Shown piece by piece: positions 42,905-52,371 of a DNA stretch of 64,000 nt; the first letter of the stretch is position 1; each line of letters begins with the position of its first letter. Source of the stretch: Candidatus Gastranaerophilales bacterium. GTDB taxonomy: Bacteria > Cyanobacteriota > Vampirovibrionia > Gastranaerophilales > Gastranaerophilaceae. Below the pieces are notes generated by a model. The model saw nothing but the letters and a program-made list of their open reading frames with translations. It was not told the DNA's origin and ran no database searches. A program made the translations under genes and the position numbers. The stretch is from contig CAJUJH010000003.1 of the NCBI GenBank assembly GCA_910586855.1, positions 156,492-220,491 of the forward strand, given 5' to 3'.

Positions 42905-43837
42905 ATGAAAGCTGCTAAAAATTTATGCGAACTGACAGGAAACACCCCCCTTGTTGAAATTAATAAATTAAATAAAGAGGGTCTTGCTAAAATCTATGCT
43001 AAACTTGAATGCTTTAATCCTGCAAATTCAATAAAAGACAGGGTTGCCTTAAATATGATTGAAGAGGCTGAAAAAAGAGGTGAAATCAACCCCGATAAAA
43101 CTACAATAATTGAACCCACAAGCGGAAATACAGGAATTGGTTTAGCCTGGGTATGTGCAATTAAAGGCTATAAACTTATTATCACCATGCCGGATACTAT
43201 GAGCATTGAGCGCCGTATTTTAATGAAGGCATATGGAGCAGAATTAATTCTTACAGAAGGCTCCAAGGGTATGAAAGGCGCTATTGAAAAAGCAGAAGAA
43301 TTAAAAACTTCAATCCCTGATTCAATAATCATAGGACAGTTTGTAAATCCTGATAACCCTGCAGCGCACGAAAAAACAACCGCTATTGAAATTTTAAACG
43401 ATACGGATAAAAAAGTTGATATTTTAGTTGCAGGAGTAGGTACAGGAGGTACCATTACAGGTATTTCAAGAACAATTAAAAAAATTAAACCTGATTTTAA
43501 AGCAATAGCTGTTGAACCTGCAACATCAGCTGTTTTATCAGGGGAGCCTTCAGGAGCACATAAAATTCAAGGTATCGGCGCAGGCTTTATTCCAAAAATC
43601 CTTGATACAAACCTTTTAGATGAGATTATAAAAGTATCAAATGAAGATGCCATTGAAACTGCCCGCAGACTAGCAAAAGATGAAGGGATTCTATGCGGCA
43701 TATCATCAGGCGCTGCTATGTTCGGAGCTCTTGAAATTTCAAAACGCCCCGAAAACAAAAATAAAATCATCGTTGTAATTCTTCCTGATTATGGTGAAAG
43801 ATATCTATCAAGCGTATTATTTGAAAATTTAAAATAA
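42905..43837 (+). CDS. cysK: Cysteine synthase (O-acetylserine sulfhydrylase)
   Basis: 310 residues from the ATG at 42905, the normal family length. PLP lysine in NPANSIKDRVA, the substrate loop TSGNTGIGLA and the phosphate-binding GTGGTITG are intact. It makes cysteine from O-acetylserine and sulfide. AAGGATT precedes this ATG; a longer frame beginning at 42830 would add 25 residues without similarity. No cysE is adjacent. Confidence 0.93.
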   Translation: MKAAKNLCELTGNTPLVEINKLNKEGLAKIYAKLECFNPANSIKDRVALNMIEEAEKRGEINPDKTTIIEPTSGNTGIGLAWVCAIKGYKLIITMPDTMSIERRILMKAYGAELILTEGSKGMKGAIEKAEELKTSIPDSIIIGQFVNPDNPAAHEKTTAIEILNDTDKKVDILVAGVGTGGTITGISRTIKKIKPDFKAIAVEPATSAVLSGEPSGAHKIQGIGAGFIPKILDTNLLDEIIKVSNEDAIETARRLAKDEGILCGISSGAAMFGALEISKRPENKNKIIVVILPDYGERYLSSVLFENLK

Positions 43838-43927
43838 CCCAAGGCAACTGTTTTTAAGCTAAAGACAAATTATTTTCTTTTCCGGTTTTATCCACCATAC
43901 TTAATACAAGTAAAGTCGGAAAATTTC

Positions 43928-44827
43928 ATGCATTTATCCTCAGTTAAATTTAATATAAATTACATCGCAGCAAATACCTCTTTTAAGGGTGCCAACACCC
44001 AAGCAACCACCGCAAGACACAGACCTAAAGCTGATGAATTTATCAGAACTGCAAAACAACCGACAACCATATTAAAAAGAGGACAAATTTTAGATTGTGG
44101 CGAAATTTATACAAGCAGTGCAACTGAATTTTTCAGATTTGACATAGATTGGAATGAATTTAGCAGATATTTAAAAGAGAGATTTAAAAATTTTGATAAG
44201 GTAAATACATACGTTTATGCCTGCTCTGATGGTTCTGAGGCATATAGTCTTTCTATGATGATGCAGCATAAATTTAAAGATAAGGCAGATAAATTTTTCC
44301 CGGTTTATGCAAAAGATATAGATGAAAATATAATCAAAGAAAATATACAAAATCAAAAAACAGGTAAAATTAAACATAAGCAGCTGAATATTGCAACAAT
44401 AGCAAATGCAATAAATATAGATAAAGCTTCTATAGAACAAGAATTTGCAACAATAGACCACAGCCTGATTGCAAATCCTAAGAAAAAAGTAACAAAACTT
44501 CAAGAAAAAGTTACACAACCTGTAATTTTTAGTGAAGCAAATATTTTAGATGACATTAAAAATATTGATTCAAAAAACCCGTCCATTATAATGTGCCGCA
44601 ATATGTGGCCATATGTTGAAACAAGTGAATACCCTGAATTTGCCAAAAATTTATACGAAAAGCTTAAAGACGGCTCAATAGTTGTTCTTGGCGCATTTGA
44701 CTGCTTCTTTGATAAAATAGAAGGACATGATTTGGAAAAAATCTCAAAAGCTCTGCTTAATACAGGTTTTGAAGAATCAAAATGTGAAATAAATGACAAA
44801 TATAATTTGATATTTGAGAAAAATTAA
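43928..44827 (+). CDS. CheR-like SAM-dependent methyltransferase
   Basis: 299 residues. After a leader ending TSFKGA (18-22) come the CheR hallmarks: SATEFFRF (compare TxFFR), the SAM-binding loop YACSDGSEAYSLSMMM at 97-112, AKDIDENII with Asp130/Asp132 and IIMCRNMWPYVE (compare CRNVxIYF). A 60-residue insertion lies between motifs. CheR methylates receptor glutamates; this copy lacks the usual N-terminal CheR helical domain and is far from the mcp-cheA genes, so it may modify another protein. The F-K-G leader is shared with unrelated orphan proteins. Confidence 0.7.
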   Translation: MHLSSVKFNINYIAANTSFKGANTQATTARHRPKADEFIRTAKQPTTILKRGQILDCGEIYTSSATEFFRFDIDWNEFSRYLKERFKNFDKVNTYVYACSDGSEAYSLSMMMQHKFKDKADKFFPVYAKDIDENIIKENIQNQKTGKIKHKQLNIATIANAINIDKASIEQEFATIDHSLIANPKKKVTKLQEKVTQPVIFSEANILDDIKNIDSKNPSIIMCRNMWPYVETSEYPEFAKNLYEKLKDGSIVVLGAFDCFFDKIEGHDLEKISKALLNTGFEESKCEINDKYNLIFEKN

Positions 44828-44842
44828 CTTATATCAATCAAA

Positions 44843-46222
44843 TTATTCTGCTACAATTACTCTGTTTCTGCCGCTTTCTTTTGCGGTGTAAAGTGCTTTA
44901 TCTGCCGCTTGATAAAGATTTTCAGGCTCTTTCATAGCATTTTTATACTGTGCTACACCAACTGAAATAGTCACAGAAATTTTAGACACATTTTCAATAC
45001 CGTATTCTTCTATATTTATAATCTTCTTTTCAATACTGTATCTTAAACGTTCAGCTACAACCGTTGCCTCTTCAAGAGATGTATTTGGCAAAAGTATTGT
45101 AAATTCTTCTCCGCCGTAACGGGAAGGTATATCATATTCACGAAGCTCTTTTTTAATTTGTTTGGCTACGGTCTTTAAAACACAATCCCCTACAGCATGT
45201 CCGTATGTATCATTTACAGATTTAAAGAAATCAATATCTGTCATAATACAGCACAGGCTTGTTTTTTGACGCTTCGCATTTGCAATCTCTGAATGCAGAC
45301 GCGTGTGGAATTGGTGTCTGTTGTTTAACCCCGTTAAAGCATCAAGGGTTGCATGTTCTAATATCTTCATATAGGAACTTGCTCTATCCACAGTGGTTGA
45401 AGCCTGTTTTGATATTTCAATCAAATAATCAGTGTCTTTATCACTTAATTTCTCATTTTGGCTTTTTGCAGCTATTGCACCAAATATTTTCCCATCACAA
45501 AACAGCGGGAATATACCGATTTTACCCTCATCTTCAAGGATTGCGGTAGATTTTGGATTTATAACGCTCAAATAATCTAAAATCCTTGCATCAGAACAAT
45601 TATTCGGCCAAACAAGCTTGTAGCTTTTCTTCTTTGGCACCTTCAAAAATACATAGATAAGGTGTTCTGATATAAAACTGTCTATCATCTCGCCCAATAC
45701 AGGCATTATATAATTAAGCTCATACTGCGTTTCAATAATTTTTGCAATATTTCTTATGGTTTTATGAAATTTTTCCTGTGTCTGCATTTCACCTGAATTT
45801 TTCAAACTTCCCATTGCATAAGAAATTTGCTTTGATACAAGCGGCAATATTTCTAATAAAATTTTATTCTTAACACTTCCTTTAATATAAACTATTCCTG
45901 AAAGCTTTTTATCATCATATACAGGGAAAACAAGCTCATCCTTTTCTTTAATATAATCTGTCGTATTATATTTAAAAGAACAAAAGTAACTGTTTAAAAT
46001 ATTTGCCTTATAATCTTTTTTTAAAATCTCCCACGGTTTTGTAAAATCTTTAAGAGAATTTAAAACTTCATCATAAAGAAAAATTTTAAATTCTTTAATG
46101 TCGCAAAATATGCTGAAAACTTTTTTAAGATTATTTGTTAATTCAACTTCCGTCTTTGAATTTTCAAAGACATTAACTAAATCCATTAAAAAATTATAGA
46201 TTATCTTTTCATTTGTTTTCAA
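44843..46222 (-). CDS. Diguanylate cyclase with GAF-like sensor
   Basis: 459 residues, soluble. The N-terminal ~280 residues contain one or two GAF-like sensor segments (GIFPLFCDGKIFGAIAAKSQ). The C-terminal GGDEF domain begins DALTGLNNRHQFHTRLHSE and has RYGGEEF at the active site. An RxxD inhibitory site (REYD) lies five residues upstream, so it should make cyclic di-GMP with product inhibition. Its start overlaps the end of the TPR gene by four bases (ATGA), indicating coupled translation. Confidence 0.9.
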   Translation of the reverse strand: MKTNEKIIYNFLMDLVNVFENSKTEVELTNNLKKVFSIFCDIKEFKIFLYDEVLNSLKDFTKPWEILKKDYKANILNSYFCSFKYNTTDYIKEKDELVFPVYDDKKLSGIVYIKGSVKNKILLEILPLVSKQISYAMGSLKNSGEMQTQEKFHKTIRNIAKIIETQYELNYIMPVLGEMIDSFISEHLIYVFLKVPKKKSYKLVWPNNCSDARILDYLSVINPKSTAILEDEGKIGIFPLFCDGKIFGAIAAKSQNEKLSDKDTDYLIEISKQASTTVDRASSYMKILEHATLDALTGLNNRHQFHTRLHSEIANAKRQKTSLCCIMTDIDFFKSVNDTYGHAVGDCVLKTVAKQIKKELREYDIPSRYGGEEFTILLPNTSLEEATVVAERLRYSIEKKIINIEEYGIENVSKISVTISVGVAQYKNAMKEPENLYQAADKALYTAKESGRNRVIVAE

Positions 46223-47301
46223 TTTTTTATACCGTCCTCAAAATATTTTTTAGCGGCACATGTCCTGAAACTTTTTTTCATCGCACCGCCTTTATCATCC
46301 AGTATCAGAGTTTTTCCTTGTACATATACGGTTTCTTCTTTAATGGATTCTATGCCTTGCTTTTTTTCTTCTTCCATTTGCGCCTTTAAATGAGCATATT
46401 CATCCGATGCTGAATATTTTTTGTTCACTTCATTTAAAATATCATAAACATAGCTTGTTTTATTGCCATCTCCGTCACGGTCAAGAAGAAGTCCCGCTTT
46501 TTTAAATTCTTCCATTGAATCAGAATACTTTTTCATACCTCTTAAAAGAATTGCAAAATTATAGTGTCCTTCATATCTCATCGGTTCTTTTTCAATCGCC
46601 TTACAATAGTAATAGCCTGCATATTCAGGGTTTCTTAAAAGATGATGGACAATTGCAAGATTATAATAAACATCAAATGTTTTCATGGTTTTTAGGGCTT
46701 TTTCATAGGAAGATACAGCGTTTTCTAAATATCTCCTTGCAGTAAACCTGTCTTCGCCGTATAAAAGCGATTTTCCGCGCCACGCAAGCCCCTGATTATA
46801 ATAGGCAACCGCTTTATTATGTTTATAAGAATGCTTTTTATTTACAATAAAAGGTATATATATCCATTTTGGAATATTTTGTACAGCTAAATTGTATTCT
46901 TCAATAGCCCTATCGTAATTAAAAGTAGCCTCAGATAATACAATCGCATAGTTTATCCTTGCAACGGTATAATCGGGCTTCACCTGCAGCGCCTTTGAAT
47001 AAGAATCAAGCGCAGAATAATAATCTTCATAAACTACATAAAGATTTCCTAAATTATATTGAGCCCGATAGTGTCTTGGATATAATTCAAGTGCCTTAAC
47101 ATAAGATTCTATAGCCTTTTGCGGCTTATGCTTTTTATAAGCATTATCCCCAAGATAAACATAATAAAAACTTAAAGTCTTATGCCACTGGGATTTATAA
47201 AAATCTTTAAAGATAAAAATACTTGCAATAAAAAGAATAAACAATAAAAAACTGAATATTCTGACAGTAGTATTCTTAAAAACTCTTAAAAACCTTTTCA
47301 T
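46219..47301 (-). CDS. Membrane-anchored TPR protein
   Basis: 360 residues. One N-terminal membrane helix (IFSFLLFILFIASIFIF) and then at least six tetratricopeptide repeats, for example QKAIESYVKALELYPRHYRA and YSALDSYSKALQVKPDYTVA. It is likely an inner-membrane scaffold with repeats in the periplasm or cytoplasm. It lies between another TPR protein gene and a diguanylate cyclase gene on the same strand, with a four-base overlap to the latter. Partner unknown. Confidence 0.8.
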   Translation of the reverse strand: MKRFLRVFKNTTVRIFSFLLFILFIASIFIFKDFYKSQWHKTLSFYYVYLGDNAYKKHKPQKAIESYVKALELYPRHYRAQYNLGNLYVVYEDYYSALDSYSKALQVKPDYTVARINYAIVLSEATFNYDRAIEEYNLAVQNIPKWIYIPFIVNKKHSYKHNKAVAYYNQGLAWRGKSLLYGEDRFTARRYLENAVSSYEKALKTMKTFDVYYNLAIVHHLLRNPEYAGYYYCKAIEKEPMRYEGHYNFAILLRGMKKYSDSMEEFKKAGLLLDRDGDGNKTSYVYDILNEVNKKYSASDEYAHLKAQMEEEKKQGIESIKEETVYVQGKTLILDDKGGAMKKSFRTCAAKKYFEDGIKN

Positions 47302-47364
47302 CTAATTTTCTAACCGGCTTAAATACTTTAAAGATAGGGCTATTTTGAACCATTTTGCATTAAT

Positions 47365-49059
47365 TTATGTTTCAAAAAGTTTAAATAATCTTTCTTGTAT
47401 AATTTCTTCATCAATTTCAGGATAAAGCTTATTTAAATCAAGTGCTGATTGATATTCATTAGCGGCAAGCACCTTATCCCCTTTTGCTTCATAATATCTT
47501 GCCATATTAAAATGTGCCATTGTGTAGTTATCATTCAGTTTTATAGCAGCCTCAAAACAAGGTTTTGCCCTCTCAACATCATTTAGACCGTCAAAATACA
47601 CAACCCCAAGGTTATTGTAGGCTATTTCATAATCAGGCTCTATATCTATCGCTCTTGTATAAAATTCAATCGCATTTTCGGTGTAATCTTTTTCAAAAAA
47701 TGCCATTGCAAGCCTTGAAAATACTTTAGCATCCCTAAATCCGTTTTCAATTGCAAGCGTATAATATTTTATAGCTTCATCCATATCATCAATATCATAG
47801 TAGATATCAGCCAACGATAAATAAATTTCAGTTTTGTTTTTTGTTAAAATTAAAGCATTTTGAAGCATAGAAATTGCCGCATCAAAATTACCCTTAATTC
47901 TATGATAAATAGCTGCAAGCGCCTGTGCTACAACTGCCGTCCATTCATTATTAGGATTATTTTCTAATGCTGCTTTATAAAGTTCTATAGCACTATCGTA
48001 TTGTTCCAATTGAACATATGCAAAAGCAAGCGAATTTTGATAGAAAGGATTGTTTGGTTCCCCCTTAAGCGCCAATTTAAAGGCACTAACGGCATTAATC
48101 TTTTCATCTTTCTTTAAATATAAATTTCCAAGCTCATAATACCCTCTTGAAAAATCAGGGAGCTTTTTAATTAAAATTGTATAGTTATCAATCAGTTCAT
48201 CAATTTTTTCAGGGAAATTTTGTTCCATAAATTCTATCAAATCAACAACAGTCTCAGGGTTATTATTAGATAGAGTTGCTGCATTTTGGTAGCACTGAAG
48301 CGCAACTTCCAACCTGTCTTTTTTAACAGCTATATTTGCCATCTTCTCATAGAAAAGCGGGGCATTTTTTGTGTTATCAACAGCATCAGAATATACTTCA
48401 TATGCATCTTTATCAAAATTTGTCTTTTCTAAGATAGTGCCTACCGCATTATATCTTGCAAAATTAAGGTCATTAATTATATTTTTGCAAAACATTTTTA
48501 TCCCTGCCTTATCAAAAAGGAAGAATAAAGAACTTGAAAATATATAAAACATTGCCTTTGAAAAAGCAAGAAAATCTCTGCCTTTTTGGATATTTTCTTT
48601 TACACTTTTATCTTTGCGGTTCATTCTCTCTAAAATATCAAGAGCCATAACCATCTTAGCCCTGTAAGAAGAAAAAGGTCTGAGTTTTATAGCGCGCTTA
48701 AATTGTTCTTTAGCTGCATCATATTCGCCATTTTGGGATAGGAAATACCCCAAATACATTCTTGCATTAGGGTTCTCAGGGTCAATTTCAACTGCCCTTC
48801 TGCACTGCTCTAAAGCACCGTCTATTCCAATCTGTCCGCTTTCAAGCATTAAGCTTGCAAGTCTGTAATAAGCGCTTGAAATATTCGGGTCAGTTTTTAT
48901 AGCCTGAATATAATAATTTATAGCTTTAATTAAATCTTCATTATTTGCTTTTATTAAATATTGTTGATGAGCAGACGTTGCTAAAGATAATAAATCAGTT
49001 TTATTACCCTCTCTGTTATCAAAATTTGTGGCATTTTGCGAATTTTGCTGGCTGAACAT
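47365..49059 (-). CDS. Large TPR-repeat protein
   Basis: 564 residues, mostly tetratricopeptide repeats (about twelve, e.g. PNARMYLGYFLSQNGEYDAA, NPFYQNSLAFAYVQLEQYDS, YEIAYNNLGVVYFDGLNDVE). A hydrophobic segment near 170-190 (FLAFSKAMFYIFSSSLFFLF) breaks the array and may contact membrane. No signal peptide. First gene of the TPR-TPR-GGDEF group; 63 bases separate it from the next. No catalytic domain. Confidence 0.8.
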   Translation of the reverse strand: MFSQQNSQNATNFDNREGNKTDLLSLATSAHQQYLIKANNEDLIKAINYYIQAIKTDPNISSAYYRLASLMLESGQIGIDGALEQCRRAVEIDPENPNARMYLGYFLSQNGEYDAAKEQFKRAIKLRPFSSYRAKMVMALDILERMNRKDKSVKENIQKGRDFLAFSKAMFYIFSSSLFFLFDKAGIKMFCKNIINDLNFARYNAVGTILEKTNFDKDAYEVYSDAVDNTKNAPLFYEKMANIAVKKDRLEVALQCYQNAATLSNNNPETVVDLIEFMEQNFPEKIDELIDNYTILIKKLPDFSRGYYELGNLYLKKDEKINAVSAFKLALKGEPNNPFYQNSLAFAYVQLEQYDSAIELYKAALENNPNNEWTAVVAQALAAIYHRIKGNFDAAISMLQNALILTKNKTEIYLSLADIYYDIDDMDEAIKYYTLAIENGFRDAKVFSRLAMAFFEKDYTENAIEFYTRAIDIEPDYEIAYNNLGVVYFDGLNDVERAKPCFEAAIKLNDNYTMAHFNMARYYEAKGDKVLAANEYQSALDLNKLYPEIDEEIIQERLFKLFET

Positions 49060-49165
49060 TTTATTATTATCTAACCTTATAAAAATTAGCTATCCTTATT
49101 ATCGCAAAAGATACTCATTTGCTTAATAAAATTTAGAAAAATCATCTGTTTGATTGATAGAAGCG

Positions 49166-49194
49166 TTGCCATAGTTTGAAAATAGTTGTATTAT
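49166..49194 (+). promoter_or_regulatory. Promoter of the second symporter operon
   Basis: TTGCCA (49166-49171), 17-base spacer, TATTAT (49189-49194), about 40 bases before the coding start. Confidence 0.6.
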
Positions 49195-49236
49195 TGAGGA
49201 TGACTTAAATTTAATTAATAAAAAGGATTTTTCAAA

Positions 49237-50556
49237 ATGGGCGTACATATGCAGATACTTATTGCAATTTTACTTGGAATCAAAAGAAACTGGCATATAT
49301 TCTTTGGTTTAATTGCTGGTATTATAGTTGGTATTTTATTTCCAGCGGCAAATTATCCAATGGCGCATAAAATACTTGATATAACAGGTCAGGCATTTAT
49401 AAGTATCATTCAGATGGTTGTAATTCCCCTTGTAATAAGTGCTATTGTAATAGGTATTTCAAGCATAGGTGACAACAAACAGCTTGCAAAATTCGGTAAA
49501 AAAATGATTTTCTATTATACGATAATTACCGTTGCAGCCGTAGCCGTAGGCGCGATTTTAGCACTTGTTATGAAGCCGGGGCTAAATGCTCAAAGTTTTA
49601 TAAGTCCTGAAGTAGCACAAGAAATGCAAGGATATGTTTCAAGTACAATTGCAGAACAACAATCAAACCTTGCTGGAATTTTCCTTGGATTAATTCCCAA
49701 AAATCCTTTCCATGCACTATCTACAGGAGATATGATACCAATTATCATATTTGTTTTAATTTTCTCCATAGCACTTGCAAAAATCGGCGAAATCAACAGG
49801 CCTGTTGTTTCATTCTTTGAAAGCATTTTTGCAGGCACAATGAAAGTAACAGATTGGATTATGTATCTTGCAGCCCCCGGTGTTTTTGCACTCACTGCAG
49901 CAAGCGTTTCAAGCTTTGGCGTTTCAATGTTTGAAGGGGTTTGGCGATATTTCTTAGTCTTAGTGCTCGGTGTTATTATCCAATTCTTCTTTATATATCC
50001 TATGATGTTAAAAATATTTTCAAAAGTTCCCGTTGGAAAACTTTATACAGCAATAACAGAGGCTATAATGGTAGCTTTTGGTACAGCTTCAAGCTCTGCT
50101 ACTTTGCCTTTAACAATTACCTGCTGCGAAAAACGCGGTATTTCAAGCAAAATCTGCTCTTTTGTACTTCCTTTGGGCGCAACACTAAATATGGACGGCA
50201 CTGCTTTAATGCAGACAGTTGCTGTTATATTCTTAGCTCAAACTTATGGTATTGAATTAAGCCTTGTTTTAATATTGCAAATTGCATTTCTTGCAATAAT
50301 AGCATCATCTACATGTGCCGGAATCCCGGGTGCCGGGCTTATTACAATTGCCCTTGTATTAAACGGCATAGGTTTAACCCCTGAACAATTGGTTATAGGT
50401 TTCAGTTTCTTATTTGCACTTGAAAGGCTTGCAGATATGCTGAGAACAACTGCAAACGTAGCATCTGATGCCGTTGTAGCTGCAATAATCGCAGATAATG
50501 AAAATGAAATAAACTATGAACTTTTAAATAATGATTCTTATAAAGACATAGTATAA
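49237..50556 (+). CDS. gltP: Proton/sodium:glutamate or dicarboxylate symporter (DAACS family)
   Basis: 439 residues with the eight-helix, two-hairpin layout of the family. Signatures: AFGTASSSATLPLTITCCEK (serine-rich HP1), LGATLNMDGTALMQ (canonical NMDGT in TM7) and AGIPGAGLITIALVL in HP2. Compared with the paralogue at 21301, this copy keeps all classical substrate-binding residues. AAAAGGA precedes the ATG. Followed by rlmH after 20 bases, so probably transcribed with it. Confidence 0.88.
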   Translation: MGVHMQILIAILLGIKRNWHIFFGLIAGIIVGILFPAANYPMAHKILDITGQAFISIIQMVVIPLVISAIVIGISSIGDNKQLAKFGKKMIFYYTIITVAAVAVGAILALVMKPGLNAQSFISPEVAQEMQGYVSSTIAEQQSNLAGIFLGLIPKNPFHALSTGDMIPIIIFVLIFSIALAKIGEINRPVVSFFESIFAGTMKVTDWIMYLAAPGVFALTAASVSSFGVSMFEGVWRYFLVLVLGVIIQFFFIYPMMLKIFSKVPVGKLYTAITEAIMVAFGTASSSATLPLTITCCEKRGISSKICSFVLPLGATLNMDGTALMQTVAVIFLAQTYGIELSLVLILQIAFLAIIASSTCAGIPGAGLITIALVLNGIGLTPEQLVIGFSFLFALERLADMLRTTANVASDAVVAAIIADNENEINYELLNNDSYKDIV

Positions 50557-50576
50557 CATTCTTTTCGGCGGCAAAA

Positions 50577-51005
50577 ATGAATATTAAAATATTGCTTGAA
50601 GGAAAAATTAAAGAACCTTATTTTAAACTTGGAATTGATGAGTTTAAAAAAAGGCTTACAGGATATACTTCCCTAAAAATCATTGAAACAGATTCTATTT
50701 TAAATTTTGCACAGACAAATATAAAACAAAATTCATACCTTATAACTCTTGAAATAGAAGGAAAAAGCCTCTCCAGCCCTGAATTTGCACAAAAAATTAA
50801 AGAAATTGAGCAAGATGGAGGGTATAATGAAATTATATTTGCAATAGGCGGCTCAAACGGTTTGCCTGATGAAATTAGAAATAAAAGCAATTTTAAATTT
50901 TCAATGTCAAAATTGACCTTTCTGCATCAGGAGGCAGTTTTTATCCTAATTGAACAAATTTATAGAGCTTATAAAATTTTAAATAATGAGACTTATCATA
51001 AATAA
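50577..51005 (+). CDS. rlmH: 23S rRNA (pseudouridine-1915-N3)-methyltransferase
   Basis: 142 residues, a SPOUT-class knot methyltransferase. The SAM-binding knot reads IIFAIGGSNGLPDEIR, and the C terminus LTFLHQEAVFILIEQIYRAYKIL... with the terminal tyrosine-histidine is diagnostic of RlmH/YbeA. It methylates a pseudouridine in helix 69 made by RluD. Slightly shorter than E. coli RlmH (155). Sits in a gltP-rlmH-pdp operon. Confidence 0.9.
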   Translation: MNIKILLEGKIKEPYFKLGIDEFKKRLTGYTSLKIIETDSILNFAQTNIKQNSYLITLEIEGKSLSSPEFAQKIKEIEQDGGYNEIIFAIGGSNGLPDEIRNKSNFKFSMSKLTFLHQEAVFILIEQIYRAYKILNNETYHK

Positions 51006-51016
51006 AGGAATAATTT

Positions 51017-52336
51017 ATGCGCGCAGTTGATATTATCCAGAAGAAAAAAGAAGGTAAAGCCCACACAAAAGAAGAAATTGATTTTTTAATAAAAGGGCTT
51101 ATGGATGGCACCGTTGAAGATTATCAAATGTCCTCCTGGCTTATGGCTGTGTGCTTTCAGGGTTTAAATGAAGATGAAACCGCCTATATGACAGAGGCTT
51201 TCATAAATTCAGGAGAAATCCTTGATTTTTCTGATATTTCAGATACCGTTGCGGATAAACACTCTACAGGGGGCGTTGGGGATAAGGTAACAATAATTTT
51301 AATCCCGCTCCTTGCTGCTCTTGGTGTTAAATGCGCCAAATTAAGCGGAAGAGGGCTTGGCTACACAGGAGGGACTGTTGATAAACTTGAATCCATCCCA
51401 AATTTTAAATGCCAGCTTGAAGATAAGGACTTTAAAGCCCAAATTAAAAATATTGGTGCTGCAATTTCAGCTCAAACTCCTAATTTAACCCCTGCAGACG
51501 GTAAAATATATGCCCTTCGCGACGTTACTGCAACTGTTGACAATAAATCTTTAATATGTGCTTCTGTTGTTTCTAAAAAAATCGCAAGCGGCGCAAATAT
51601 TATAGTTTTAGATGTTAAATACGGTTCGGGCGCTTTCATTAAAACAAAGGAAGAAGCACGCGAATTGGCAGATTTAATGATTAGAACCGGCGCAAAATTA
51701 AACAGAAAAATTGAAGCTGTTATAAGCTCTATGGAGCAGCCTTTAGGCACGCATATAGGAAATTCTTTAGAAGTTATTGAAAGCGTAGAATTTTTAAAAG
51801 GAAATTATAACAAAGATTTATATGAAATAGTGTTTGAAATTGCAGGTCATACACTAATTTTAGCCAAAATTGCCAAAGATTTTAATGAAGCAAAGGCTAT
51901 GATTGATGAAGCTATAAAATCAGGTTCTGCACTTCAAAAACTAAAGGAAATAATTAAAGCACAAGGCGGAAACCCTGACTGCACAGATAATTATAATCTT
52001 TTTAATGTTGGAAAAAATAAATTTGAACTAAAGGCTGAAAAAGAAGGATATATTGCAAAACTTGATGCCTTAAATATTGCAAAAGCCTGCAAACTGCTTG
52101 GTGCAGGGCGCGACAAAAAAACCGACAGTATAGATTTTGGCGCAGGCTGTATATTACATAAAAAAACCGGCGAAAAAATTAAAAAAGGCGACACCCTTTT
52201 AACACTATATTGGAATGACATTCTGCCGCAAAAAATCGAGGAAGCAAAAGGATATGCTGCTCTCGCCTTTGAATATTCCCCTGTGCAGCCTGAAGCTGAA
52301 CCCATAATCTATAGAGAAAAAGAAATTTTAAAATAA
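51017..52336 (+). CDS. pdp: Pyrimidine-nucleoside phosphorylase
   Basis: 439 residues; splits uridine, thymidine or deoxyuridine with phosphate to base and (deoxy)ribose-1-phosphate. Phosphate loop KHSTGGVGDK and the signature SGRGLGYTGGTVDKLES are intact. The two-domain fold has a helical N-terminal part and a C-terminal PYNP domain. Length fits both Pdp and DeoA; the choice between them is not settled. AAAGGAAT precedes the ATG. Last gene of the operon. Confidence 0.9.
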   Translation: MRAVDIIQKKKEGKAHTKEEIDFLIKGLMDGTVEDYQMSSWLMAVCFQGLNEDETAYMTEAFINSGEILDFSDISDTVADKHSTGGVGDKVTIILIPLLAALGVKCAKLSGRGLGYTGGTVDKLESIPNFKCQLEDKDFKAQIKNIGAAISAQTPNLTPADGKIYALRDVTATVDNKSLICASVVSKKIASGANIIVLDVKYGSGAFIKTKEEARELADLMIRTGAKLNRKIEAVISSMEQPLGTHIGNSLEVIESVEFLKGNYNKDLYEIVFEIAGHTLILAKIAKDFNEAKAMIDEAIKSGSALQKLKEIIKAQGGNPDCTDNYNLFNVGKNKFELKAEKEGYIAKLDALNIAKACKLLGAGRDKKTDSIDFGAGCILHKKTGEKIKKGDTLLTLYWNDILPQKIEEAKGYAALAFEYSPVQPEAEPIIYREKEILK

Positions 52337-52340
52337 ATTT

Positions 52341-52363
52341 AAAGCCCCTTTTATAAGGGCTTT
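52341..52363. terminator. Terminator between pdp and the convergent membrane gene
   Basis: AAAGCCCCTT pairs with AAGGGCTTT across a TTAT loop. U-tracts are short on both strands, so efficiency is uncertain. Confidence 0.6.
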
Positions 52364-52371
52364 AAAGTATA

